From NCBI RefSeq assembly GCF_001949145.1, contig NW_019091598.1, forward strand, positions 408,312 to 460,661: a stretch of 52,350 nt of DNA, written 5' to 3'. This document shows positions 32,301-44,900 of this stretch, one piece after another (position 1 is the first letter of the stretch; every line of letters begins with the position of its first letter). Source of the DNA: Acanthaster planci (lineage: Eukaryota > Echinodermata > Asteroidea > Valvatida > Acanthasteridae). Below the pieces are notes generated by a model, which saw nothing but the letters and a program-made list of their open reading frames with translations, was not told the DNA's origin and did no database searches. Both the position numbers and the translations under genes were made by a program.

Positions 32301-35300
32301 CCCCTGTCATGGAAGAACCCAGCAACCAAGCCATTGCTGGTATAGACTACTTATCTATTGACACAGAAACAGGAAACGGCCACTTTTACTGTCCAAAGAA
32401 AGATGAAACATCAACCTCGTCCACGTTGGAGAATGTTGCTCCAACGAAAGAACAAGCAGGACCTCTAATAACAACCATAACAGCCAGAGTCAAGGAAGAC
32501 CCAAGCAACCAAGCCATTGCTGATCTAGACAGCATATCCAAAGATGAGAAGATAGTGCAAGTACCCTCTTACACCCTAAAGAGAGATGAAGCAAGAACCC
32601 CATCTCAACTGGAGAATGATTCTGCACAGAAAGAACAAGCAGAGTCCCGATCAGACACAACAGCCACAGTCCAGGATAAACCAAACAACCATTCCTTTAC
32701 TGATGAAAACTGCAACTCCGCCGATGAGATAACAAAGACTGTTCCATCTCACACTCTAAATGACAACACTACAACCCCATCTCAACTGGAATATGATTCT
32801 ACACACAAAGAACAAGCAGGATCTCTATCAACAACAAAAACCACAGCTGATGAGGAACCAAGCAACCAGTTTGTTACTGATAGAAACTACGAATCTAACG
32901 GTGAGGAGACAGAGAGTATCCCCCCTCACAGCAATCAACCAGTTACTGAGGACAAGGCATCTACTTATGAGGAGATACAAAGTGTGCCTTCTTACACTCC
33001 ACATGAAACTGTTGAAGCAACCAGCTCAAACTTGGAGAATGATCCTACCAAGGTCACCGGTAAAGATAAATCTAGTGACCAAGGCTTAGCCACGGACCAC
33101 ATCTCTGCTGATGAGAAGACAGGAAACATTCCCTCTTATACTGCTGGAGATGAAGACATTTCAACCCTGTCCCAGCTGGACAGTGACACAGCAGAAAGGG
33201 AAAAAGCAGAGTTTCTGCCAACCAAAGACACAGTCAAGGAAGAACCCAGCAACCAAGCTGTTGCTGATAAAGACTACAAATCCCAAGATGAGGAGACAGA
33301 GAGCATAATATCATCTTACACTCCAAAGGGAGACAATGCAAGAACCCCATCCCAACTGGAGTATGACTCCGCAGAAAAAGAACAAACAGGGAGCCTATCA
33401 ACCACAGTCAAGGAAGAACCCAGCAACCAAGCTGTTGCTGATAAAGACTACAAATCCACAGATGAGGAGACAGAGAGCATAATATCATCTTACACTCCAA
33501 AGGGAGACAATGCAAGAACCCCATCCCAACTGGAGTATGACTCTGCAGAAAAAGAACAAGCAGGGAGCCTATCAACCGCAATCAAGGAAGAACTCATAAA
33601 TAAAGCAGTTTGTGATGAAAACTACACATCATCTGATGAGGAGAAAGGGAGTGTTCCCTCTTACACTCCCAAGAATGATTCTGCAAAAAAAGAACAAGCA
33701 GAGTCTCTATTAATCACAAACACCAACGAGGAACCAAGCTACCAAGCTATTTTTGAGAAAGACTTCAAATCCTTAGATGAGGAGACAGAGATGATTCCAT
33801 CTTGTAGTCCAAAAGAAGACAATGTTACAAGCCCGTCCCAACTGGAGCATGATGCAGAGAATGATCAAGCAGAGTCTCTATCAACCTCAAAAACCACAGT
33901 TGAGGAAAAATCCAGCGGCAGTGAAGCTGTTGCCAAAGACCAAATTACTGCTGTTGAGGAGACAGAGAGTGTTCCATCTTTCACTCCTAGGGGACGTGAC
34001 ACTCCAACCCTGTCTCAACTGGATAATAATCCTTTAGAGAAAGAACAAGCCATGTCTTTATCGAGCACACAAACCACAGACAAAGAACCAAGAAACCAAG
34101 CTGTTACTGATCTAGACTGCCAATCGTCTGATGTGAAAACAGTGCACACCCCCTCTCACACTATAAAGGAAGACATTGCAAAAACCCCATCCCAAGTGGA
34201 AAATCATGCTGCAAGGAAAGAGCAAGCAGAGGCCTTGTCAACTAAAAAAACTACAGTTGAGGATGAACAAAGCAACCATGCAGTTGCTGATGAAGACTTC
34301 AAACCCGATGATGAAGAGACAAGGAACCTTCCATCTTACACTCCAAAGGAAGAGTTGGCCACAACCAAATCCCAACTGGAGCATGAGTCAGCAGAGGAAG
34401 AACAAGCAGAATTTCCATCAACCACAAATGTCACAAGTAAAGAAGATCCCAGTGACCAAGCCATTGCTAAAGACCACAAGACTGTTGATGATGAGACAGA
34501 GAGCATTCAATCTTGCTCTCCAAGGAGAAACAGCACTATGCATATTACCCCATCCCACCTGAAGAATAACACTGCAGAGAAAGAACAGGCACGGTCTCTA
34601 TCAATCACAAAGGTCACAGGTGAAGAAGAACCAAGCAACCAGGCTGTTGCCAAAGATTCCATATCTATTGATGAGGATGAGGAAACAGAAAGCGGTCCTA
34701 CTTATACTTCAATGGAAAATGATACAGCAATCCCATCCCAACTGAAGAATGTTTGTGGACAGAAACAAGTCGGGAGTCTTTTCACCACAAGGGCAATGGG
34801 CAAGGATGAACCCAGCAGCCAAGCCATTACTAAAAACTTTGTGTCTAATGATGAGGAGACAGAAATCATCCCCTCTGACACTCTAAAGGAACATGACTTA
34901 GCACCATATTCCAAACTGGAAAAAAGTCCTGCCAAGTTCAAAGGTGAAGTTAAACTCAGTATTAACCAAGATTTTGTTACAGACCACTTCTTTGCTGATG
35001 AGAAAACAGGAAACGACTCATTTCACACTGCTAGAGATGATGACATGGCAACCCCGTCCTGGCTAGCAAATAACCCTACAGGCAGGCAGAAAGAACAGGC
35101 AAGGTCTGTATCAACCACAAAGGGCAAAGGTCATGACAAACCCAGCAATCAAGATATTGCTGAAGACCATATCTCTGCTGATGAGGAGACAGAGCACTCG
35201 TCCTCTTATACTCAAAGTCAAGATGACAAGCCAGGCCCGTCACAACTGGAGAATGATCCTACAAATGACAAAGGAACAGACAGCATGCCCTCAGCAAATA

Positions 35301-37533
35301 CCACATTTGATAAAACTACACAACTGCAGAGTATGAAATGCAACATAATAGCCAATAAAAAACTGCAGACGGGAAGTGTATCTCTACACATCACTGACAG
35401 TGAGAAAACTAGGGACTTGATCACTGATATGGATGTTGTTTTAGCCGATAGCAAGCAGGCAGAATACAGTGCTGTCCTAAGCACATCCACCAAGGTCAAA
35501 GCCCAACCCTGTGAGATGACTCAACATCAAGTCAAAGTGTTGAAGATCAAGAATGGATTGATGGGCCGAGTCATTGGCAAAAAGGTACTAACGAAGTTGA
35601 AAAGCCTCCCCATTTACAGAAAGAAATGTTCTTCTCCATTGTATATAGGCCTCCATGTTATGTTATTTAGAAGCAAACTTTTATCGAACAAATGTCAAGG
35701 GGATGATTTCCTTTCATATGTTTTGCTTTTGTTCAATTTAGGGCAAACATCTTAAGCATGTCAACCAGCACTGCAATGTAAAAACCAACTATGGACGTCT
35801 GGATGAAAAGCATCACTTTCTGCATCTTGAAGGTGAGGACCCAGACCCTAAAACAAATACAAATACTGTCGGTTTTCAGTCGAGGATTTTGTTTCTTTTC
35901 AAGTAATGGCACATTCATTATACAAGATATGATCACACATTCATAGTTTAAGGTGCAGATGACTGCACAGAGCATTATAGTTGTGAAATAGCTCAAAATG
36001 TCAAGTGAGAATCAGTCCTACAAAGGTTGTACAATTGGAAAATGTGATTATCATAGGCAACTAAAATACAACCATATTCAAAATTTATTTGAAATCTAAA
36101 CCCAAAGTACCAGAATGTGGGTTATTTTCCAATTTGTATTTTATAACTGCAGGCACAGCCAACAGCATCCAGCTAGCAAAGGACTTCATTCAAAAACATG
36201 TGGAAACGGTACAGTTGAATTTAATATTGTCGTAATCAAAGAAATTCAGTTTAAGCAAAGATAGATTGTAAAAAAAGAAATAAATGCCCCATGGTATTTC
36301 AAAAAATGCTTGAAATTTCAAATATTTATAAAAAGTTAATTTTCGTTCAACCCAAAGGGTATTCTGGAGATACCAGTGAATGAAATTGATGGCCTTTTGC
36401 TGACAGACAAGGACTCCACAGACAATGTGATGTAAGTGTCATATCTTTGGTCATAATTAAAGCAGCTGTGGTACACATCTAATTTTACTTGATCAACATA
36501 TTGCAGTTGAATGCACATGTACAGAAAAATGCATCATATTTATTTACCATATAGCTCATGATTATTTGGATTCTGCATGTTCTGAAAGGAGGATCTTTCA
36601 TGTCACAAGAACTCCATGTATACTTTTCTTGGTGTATTGCAGGAAAAACTACTACAGTACTAACCGACAATATGGCAGAGTTGTTGGGCACAATGTAAGT
36701 TTGAACAAATTATTCTTCTTTTTTTAATTGTTATGAAAAAAGACAATTTGAAACTTAATGCACAGCTACCAGAGAATTTACTAGGAAAATCTGTGTTTGA
36801 CAGAGTTGAATGGTAGATTTGAAATAAGGCTGTTGTAACTAAATTGAACTTATGATTGATAACCTCTCTGCAGGGGAAGAACTTGAAAGAGTTGAGAAAA
36901 CTAGGGGTCAAGGTCGACGCTTTGTCTGTGAGTGGACTCAAATGCCTCTCTCTAACAGGTAAAGTAATAGAAAACATAACTGAAAAAGGAAAAATCATAA
37001 TCTGGGTCTAACTACATATGCCTGCATGTAGGATGAGATTTCATTAACATATTACCTGGGCCATCAACATATTCTTCACAAATTCATAGAAACGTTCAGT
37101 TTTACACAGCCAAAGTTATATAACCGTATAAAAATATATATATTAGTCTTAAGAGGCATTCAAGATTTGCAATATGATGGAAGCGACAGGATTTCTGAGT
37201 GTTCATCACGCAGTGTGATGTCTGTTTTGCTGTCTTATGAGCTGACACTGTTCAAAAGTGTGGCCGCATCTTATTTTCTTTTCAAGTACATACAAAAAAC
37301 AAAATAAGGAACCATCTGGTAAACATTCATGTCCAGGTACAGCAACCCAAGTCCAGACTGCATGTCAGTGGATCCAAGATCATTTGTCTCCCAGACTCTT
37401 TGAGCCAGCTCCGGTACCTGAGCCTTTATCACCTTCGCCATCCATGCCTGAATCAGAACAACCAACTATTCCTGCATTGATTTCTAATCAAGAGTCTTCT
37501 AGTAGTGATGTAACAAAGGCCAGGATGGACTAG
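29307..37533 (+). CDS. Membrane-anchored tandem-KH protein with long acidic repeat region (nine coding exons)
   Basis: Coding exons: 29307-29311, 30108-30284, 31468-35584, 35742-35832, 36153-36208, 36358-36431, 36643-36694, 36874-36958 and 37337-37533. All junctions are GT-AG and phases fit, giving about 1,617 residues. Residues 4-23 are a membrane helix followed by FRR, like N-anchored mitochondrial outer-membrane proteins. Residues about 205-1310 are roughly 20 acidic Ser/Thr-rich repeats, probably disordered. KH domain 1 (about 1418-1484) has GKKG at 1431-1434; KH domain 2 (about 1512-1570) has GHNG at 1522-1525; a Pro/Ser tail follows. KH domains bind single-stranded RNA. TDRKH and AKAP1 combine an anchor with KH domains, but no Tudor domain is seen here. 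The exons from 31468 onward are firm; the first two, especially the 5-base start exon, are inferred from ATGAG/gtaggt joining in phase. An alternative start is 30010. Confidence 0.82.
29563..30060 (+). repeat. Duplicated ~60-bp segment inside intron 1 of the KH gene
   Basis: CACCTACATTTCAGGGCTCG followed by TTTGACCTCGAAAAACCCTATG (29565-29606) matches CGCTTACATTTGTGGGCTTG followed by TTTGACCCTGAAAAGCCCTATG (30001-30042), and both continue to an AGGTTG. The copies are in direct orientation about 436 bp apart. The role is unknown; it may be an exon-like or transposon remnant. Confidence 0.6.
31985..35220 (+). repeat. About 20 degenerate coding repeats of ~58 residues
   Basis: Within the giant exon of the KH gene, a unit recurs with the order PSNQAIA-like, an acidic ..S.DEETE segment, a SYTPK-like step, TPSQLENDSA, EKEQAESLSTT and a short variable link. 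I count about 20 PSNQ-type cores, from near 31991 to near 35141. Two neighbouring units, 33233-33406 and 33407-33580, are nearly identical with a period of 174 bp (58 codons) and only about five differences, a recent in-frame duplication. Lengths of other units vary through in-frame losses. Confidence 0.9.
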
Positions 37534-38670
37534 GAGATATTCACCTGTTAATGCCTTAATTATCACAAAAGTAGCTAAACTTGTGGAACTGAAAAATAAT
37601 GCACCTTGAGTAATTATCAAGCAACATCTGAAGGCACTTTCATTTTAAAAATGTTCAATCTCATGTCCATTGTTTGCTCTATTCAAGAAAGAGTGAATCA
37701 GACTTGGGTAAACAGAATATTTCAAAAGCACAATATTGAACAAGTTCTATCACTCGGTGAAAAAAAGTGATATCCTTATGTTGTGACAAATGAACCTTTT
37801 ACCATACAGTTGCTGCCTTATTGGTAACATTTATGTAGATTTAGGAGCTTGGTGAAAGCAGACAAACATTTTCCTGAGAAATCTTTTACTCTAAATTTTC
37901 CACAAGGAATGTCTTCTTAAGTGTGCACTGGTTGGAAAAGGAAGATGTGGCTTACAAATCAGTTCTTCTGAGAAGTGCTTTGTGAGCACCGTTAGTCATC
38001 ATTGTTCAAAATAACGCACACGTACGTGAATCAGTCAATCAAATGAAGGAACATGAAAACCTTTGTTTACTTGATATGCAACTGCATGAGCTTTGACAAC
38101 TTAAATATGCGTCAGAGGAAGTGTTTCTGCACAAACAAATGGGTGAATATTTGCCATGTTCTAAAAATAATTGAATGAATGTGACAAAAATTAATGAACA
38201 TAGATTGATCATAAATGTAGTGGCAAATCTTTTGTCGCACCAATCTAAATGGAGTCACTGAAAATTTTCAAGATTCTGCGGTATACTTTTCTTCACTTGT
38301 GAATACTATTTTTATTATTTTAGTGAATTTCTTGTTCACTTGCAGTATGCCTGCCAGGAACAATAATTGGTACATTGACATTATAATAGAGATTAGAGAT
38401 TATATTCTACTGTTGAATACTGAAGCTAGACTTCCATGATGCAGTTATAATAAAGTACATTCACATGTAAGGACCATTACAATATATGTTTATAGTCGAA
38501 AAGGAAACAAAATCATCGTAAGGAAAATTTATTGTGATATATAAAATAACAAAGTGTGTCAGATAATGTCCTTAAAAATCATCTGTAAATTGGTATTATG
38601 CAGTAACACAGATTATGATTTTGAGAAGTAATGGTTACATGTACATCATAACTTTCAATAAATACAAGAA
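37534..38670 (+). other. 3' untranslated region of the KH gene with poly(A) signals
   Basis: Non-coding AT-rich DNA follows the TAG at 37531-37533. Canonical AATAAA signals occur at 38449-38454 and 38657-38662, so the transcript plausibly ends near 38475 or 38685. No other gene is seen here. Confidence 0.55.
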
Positions 38671-41383
38671 CAAAATGTTAAAGTTTGGTTGCATTTATTT
38701 GCAGCTTGTTTGAGTTTTGTGCCGTTATCATTCTCTTCAGTCGAAGTTTTTTTTTGGTCAAAGTTTGGCCTGCAGGCCCTGTCTTCATAGCAAGCTACAA
38801 ACAACCAAATGGGAGAAACACTTAGCATGCGGGTATTTCACCTTCTACTGTGAATGAACCAATCAACAGTCGACCAAGTCTGCATCATTTGACCTGGGAC
38901 TTTAACACGGACATCACTACACCATTGTAATGGGAGGGAAGGGGGGGTGCCATCATGGAATCTACTGATGGATTGATTATTGGCAGATTTAATGAATGTG
39001 ATTGTTGTCCAATACCCAACCTGACACGTGATCTTCCCCTTTACTTCTCCATTCTTGCCAATAGCACCATGATTAGGCAGATGCCACTGGCTAATTGAAG
39101 GTGTGACACACCCATACCCCCCCTTCAGCGACACCCATGAACTTGAACCATTTCACCAGCCAAAAATGACTAAGACTTCTTGCAGAGTAATAAGCAACTG
39201 GCAGGGCATGGGAGTTGAGATGAATTTGGCCACAATTTTGGGCACAACACAGATTTCTTTCCAAGTTCAAATGACACACAAAAGGCTTGGAGGATATGTC
39301 TAACAAAATGAGGTACTTGAGCAATTACACGCATCTTTGGAAGAAACCCACAAGAACGAAAGAGGTATTTTGTAAATCGTATATATTTTAATAGAGAATG
39401 AATCAATATATAACCATAAACATACATTCAACTACATTCGATTACCACGGCTATCGCAAAGTAGTGCACAAAAATGAATGATTTTCTCAAGGATATTTTT
39501 CCAAAAGGAACAAGATCTTACCATAACAGCTGTTACTTGGAAATGTTGATGACAATTTCTGTGATTCTCAAATTACTTTCAATACATCAAAGTCAGTGCA
39601 ATTAAAAATCGACCGCAGAATGAATATTCAGCAAGAAGGTGCATGGCAGACAGACACGATGTGAGAGCAGTGTTTCGTGGAAATGTACTCTATCAAGTTG
39701 CCAGCAACTTCTGTGCACTGTGATAAGGTGGCTGTGCTCCTCCTGTTTGGAGATGGGCCAAATGAGAAGGAGGTGGGACGTAAACATGCAAACGTGCAGC
39801 TGAAATATGTTTGTGCAGTCCAGCTTTCTCTGCCACTTGGTCCTTTCTTTTTATTTTCACAAGGTTAACATTAGCTGCCTCTATATCTTAGCTATCAGCT
39901 CCTCCCATTACAAACTGCATCCCGCATGTCACTGCTGTAATTTTGATACCTATCCTATCGACATTCAACATGATGCTATGATTGCTTATAACGGCCACCA
40001 CCTGAAAACATGAGAAAAGTCTGAATCATTTCTCTTGCAGCATTTGCTGTGTAGCTATGAACAACTTGAACCATGAGTAAGTCTCTTAGGGAGGATAGAA
40101 GGCCGATGAAACATGAATGTATACGCTGCATAAACTACAGACAAACCTAATCCTGGAGATGCATCCCAGGAATTTGTTTCTAACAACGCAGACACTGTGT
40201 GCCGTAAAACATTTAGTTTGGACATTTTGACGTGAAAGTCACACAGTTCAAGATTGTTTGTGGAACTGTTTGGAATGTCCATGATACTTTTGTTCCTTTG
40301 TTGATTTATTTTGTTTATGTTTGGCTGAAAGATCTGTTCCTCAGCCAAACATCAACTCATAAAATATGAATGAAAACTCCACTCCAAAGTCTTCAATGAG
40401 GACAAGACAAAAGAAGAAAAATGCAAACTATTAATTCTTGAAACAAGTTTTGATTAAAAACACAAGTCTTAACACAGTTACATGAACCAATTACAAACTC
40501 AAATGATTAAGTCTTTCAACAATGGTTCTAGCTAGCACAGTAAGTGAAAAACAGTCAAAGCACACGAAAGAAAAGATAAGCATGTTTAAATCTGAAATGT
40601 GTATGTTCAAGCATGCTATAGGTGGATGCATCACACACCAACATAAGCACTACATGTAGAGACATCACAAGAAAATCAAGTAGTATGCTCATTTACATAT
40701 CAAAGGACTGATCTTCTGCAAGTTATTTGCTCCCCATTTTTTCATTTTTACTTTGAACTCAATCACATTGCAACTACTGCAAATCTGGAGATTTAAGTGG
40801 ACAGCTTTAAAAGATTCTTTTGCAACACAGCAAGAATCAAAGCCCAACAAAAAAGTTTAAAGGAGAAATGATCTAAGCGTGGGTACATGCCCTTTACTAC
40901 CTCCTCCATGATTGCAACAGCCTAATTGGGTTTCATATGAATAGTCTAGAGGATTGCCACTACGTTACAACAAAAATATACACAAAAAGATTAACTGTAC
41001 AATAACTCCTTGAACAACCAGAACTAGACTCAGTGTCAAACATTTCATTTGATTCTATATTAATAGGATCTTCCTAACAGAAGTCAAAAGTATTTAAAAT
41101 TAAATGCGTAGCTTCTTTTTCGAGGAGGTAGAATTACTTCAGTGCATTGTAGCTGCGATTTTTCCATGGTTACATCCAGTTTACAACAGTGTTAAAAAAG
41201 TATTTCTAAATGAACGATTCCAAACTGAATGCACATCTCAGTGGTGAACAGTACGTTTGCAGCACTTGAAAATAAATCATCTTTCAAAGTAGTTCAGCAT
41301 GACCACTTTTTTTTATTGTCGTTTTCATAAATTTGTCAGTTGAAGGTCCAAAAGTAATATTTAAATGGATTATAAATACATTT
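38671..41383. other. AT-rich gene desert, part 1
   Basis: No recognisable gene. Overlapping short frames near 38838-39427 and 39602-40013 occur on both strands without domains. The region lies between two convergent genes; part of it could be long 3' untranslated sequence of the calcium-sensor gene on the - strand, but nothing in the sequence proves that. Confidence 0.4.
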
Positions 41384-41602
41384 ATCTTCAGGCGAATTTG
41401 AATTCTCAATTCTGACTGGTTGATCCATTGCACGGTTCATATCAAACCCCACGTAATGTGCTGTTCTAACTCAACACACTGCACTATATCTACGCTAAAA
41501 GCAAACGCACAACTGAAAATTTTACTTAAAATTCAAAGGTGGGGCGTTTGCGTGCATAGGCCCTTATAACATCTTTACTGTAGGTCAAGTTTGTTTGAAG
41601 AT
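41384..41602 (-). mobile_element. MITE family D, copy 1 (219 bp, inverted)
   Basis: It begins ATCTTCAGGCGAATTTGA and ends TCAAGTTTGTTTGAAGAT, inverted ends of about 18 bp. Its reverse complement matches 50079-50507 at both ends and in the middle (AAGGGGCCTATG-like, GATATGAACCGTGCAAT, CAATCAGAATTGAGA-like). Flanks CATTT and AAATTT fit a degraded 5-bp target duplication. It is about half the length of the other copy through an internal deletion. No coding capacity. Confidence 0.75.
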
Positions 41603-41627
41603 AAATTTGTTTTCAGTCTCGCAATCG

Positions 41628-41968
41628 NNNNNNNNNNNNNNNNNNNNNNNNNNNNNNNNNNNNNNNNNNNNNNNNNNNNNNNNNNNNNNNNNNNNNNNNN
41701 NNNNNNNNNNNNNNNNNNNNNNNNNNNNNNNNNNNNNNNNNNNNNNNNNNNNNNNNNNNNNNNNNNNNNNNNNNNNNNNNNNNNNNNNNNNNNNNNNNNN
41801 NNNNNNNNNNNNNNNNNNNNNNNNNNNNNNNNNNNNNNNNNNNNNNNNNNNNNNNNNNNNNNNNNNNNNNNNNNNNNNNNNNNNNNNNNNNNNNNNNNNN
41901 NNNNNNNNNNNNNNNNNNNNNNNNNNNNNNNNNNNNNNNNNNNNNNNNNNNNNNNNNNNNNNNNNNNN
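41628..41968. other. Assembly gap (341 N)
   Basis: A run of N with no sequence. Any open frames spanning it are artefacts. Confidence 1.
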
Positions 41969-44900
41969 AGACACACTACACTTTCCTGTGTTCCAGGAAT
42001 GTGAGGCTGATAACTAATAACAGCACAATTCAAAATGCAGGAGTTACTTCCATTGTCAAGTTTACCGAATGTTAGGTTGTGCTTTGATTACAGTTCCATT
42101 TAGAGGGACCTTTGACAAAGTCAGACATTTCAAGTTCATTCAGCTGTGTTAAAAGTATTTCCAAGATGATCCAAATTTTGAAACGAAGGAAAAAGCTCAA
42201 AAGTAGAGACCTCAGATGCTAATTGCTTCATTTAGCAGTCTGGACTATCTGAGTTTAGTTCTGGTTACTCAGTCTCAGCAGATATTTCAAAAAGTATAGT
42301 AAAGCAAAAAATATTTGCAGTTATGGCATAAATAACACCTACACATTCACTGATATTAAATAAAAGATCATTATAATTTCACAAGCCACATCATTTTATT
42401 ATGTCAGTATGCTTCGAACTATTTTTCTTTTACCGATGAAACTACTTTTTATATATTGTCTATAACTGATTTATCTCACTTGAAGACTAACGAGTGGTCT
42501 TGGGCATGTTATCATTAAATCAGTACATCCAAGAACTCCCATGGAGAAAATCATAATTTATAGATTTCCCAAAGAAAGTATTAACAGCTAAAAAAAATCA
42601 CTGTTTGGTCAAAATCTTAAGATCTAGAGCATTGAAATTAACAATGCACAAGAAGTTAAAAGCTGGAATTGAGAAAACAAAGTAAACCACAAAGAGAGAA
42701 TTTTTGCTACATAAAAATCAAACTACTTTGCAAAACTACCTCATTACCGTACATACATACTCATATACTCTTGTGAAGTAAATGTACATGGTATGTAAAA
42801 ATGTATTCAGCACATTACATGATTATCTTTACATGGAAAATTCTGCTCGTGAATCTAAATTGCAAGTAAATAGATGTCAATTTCAATGATATCGAGTTTC
42901 AAGCCAGTTATACATGATTGAAAGAAGAATATGTAACAAGATTTGGTAATATTCATGATTCTATTCCACACTTAAAAAGAGAAAGAGAGATAAAATAAGC
43001 GCACTTTGATACACATAGAATTGTAAGATAAGATTTCATACAGTTAGTATTGAACTTTCCTCAGATGGATTGCCGCACAGACAAATGAATTTTAATACAC
43101 TTTGATCACAAAATGAATGGAAAACTGACCTATCAGTAGCCGTTTTGTGCTGGTACCCATGCCCCTACTGACCAATTCATCTGCTACATGTAGTCTGTGG
43201 TTTGTGTATGTCTCTGTAGGGAACCATCAATCACAAAGCGGCAGTGCACTCTTTACCTCGATGACAAAATGCACATTAGCATGCAATGCTTTCATGGGCA
43301 ATATTAAAGTGTCCATATAATGCAATTATTCTTGTTACAAATCATTAAAACACAACTTTGTGTTTCAATTAATCTCACTTTCTTTTCTTGTTTTACTACT
43401 CTAAAATGTAATTTTGCACCTGTTTGATATTTATGCTAATATACATTTCTCTATTCATCAGCAAATCTGTGATATCACACCAGGCAGAAAACCCTCCATG
43501 CTGCATGATCTGAGCATAAAAATCTTCTGGAATATGTGATATTTTGCGGTACCAATGTTTCTTTTGTTTACTGATTCACTATTTTGTGAACACATGTCAA
43601 TAAATGAGCAATGCCTTCTCAGAAAAGTTTCCCGTGAACAAAGTTTTGGTTCACAATTTGAACATAACCAAGATAGCTTCTTTCCTCATTGTCAACAAAA
43701 CAGCACCTTCAGTTTTGATGAAAAGCCTGGAATTTTGAATGTTTCAAAAAGTGCACATTTTTGGTACACTTACCCCACCCCAAAAAGCATGTCAAATAGT
43801 TTTCAAAAGCTGAAAGATTTACAAAAAGTGTGTCTAGGAAAGATTTCTTGCATGAACCCTTTAAGCATATGACATCTCTGCGATTGACTTATCTACTTGT
43901 TTTTGCCTTTCTTTGCTCGTCTTCATGAATCCAACCCACTGAGAAAATTTCAACTGTGCTGCTTATGATAGGTCAGTTTCAGTGAACGATAGACTTACTG
44001 TACAAATCTTGGATTGAAAAAGTACATATATGGATTGAAAATGAACACATATTTAAGAGTCAAGTTTCAGCGTGAGTAAGTAAGATTTTAATGGAACGAG
44101 GATTAAGTGGAAATGTGTTATTAGTTTGGAAGCAGCGCTTGACCGTACTAGTCAATGTGCCTGTCTGAAATCCAGCATCCAGCATAAGTCATTTCACAAT
44201 GTGCAAGACCAAGCACCAATCCAATCAATAAGTCAGGATACTACACAAATCTGGTACCCATGAGTGTCCAATACAGGTTTCAAAGGGCAATGCCATGCTG
44301 AGCAAAGATCCATTCAAATGCGGGTTCAAATTTTAACTTTCACGCCACAATAAGAGAAGGTACTGACATTTTCTCCAACTTTACTACTTTATATAATTAC
44401 CCGACTCCAACACCTACATATAGCATCAGAAATGTATCTGTGAAAAAACAAGCCAGTTACTCTGAAAATTATGTCCAGCCATTATATCTACACATCAGCT
44501 TACTTTGGTAACATGAACAAAGTGTGCATGAAACACTACTAACTATCCATACAACACTGAGAAAATATCTGTCATTTTTTCAATGTGTAAAATTTAAACA
44601 ATCTATTAAAAATTCCAAAAATATCAAACAAGGCCTGCGATCATGTGCACAAGTGTTCCCACTAAAACTTCCAATAAGCACATATAAGTAGGTAGTGCTG
44701 TTGAAGTTTTCAAGAGCAACCCATTATATTGCTCATGAATACACTGCTCAGTTTCAGGTAACTTCATGCACAACATCAGGTTTTCAACAAGTTCAATTAA
44801 CACATATACACATACAAGTTGAATTTAAGTCTATTTTGAGCTCTAAGTTTCTCACAGTTAACTTATGACCAGAGATGAATTCAATGGGTTTGCCAATCCA

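Noticed and set aside
31985-35220. Regular repeats as a CRISPR or satellite array
   Set aside because: The repeats are coding, in frame, and diverged at the protein level; spacing and sequence do not fit CRISPR.
41575-42033. Open frames spanning the run of N
   Set aside because: They exist only because N positions cannot encode a stop.
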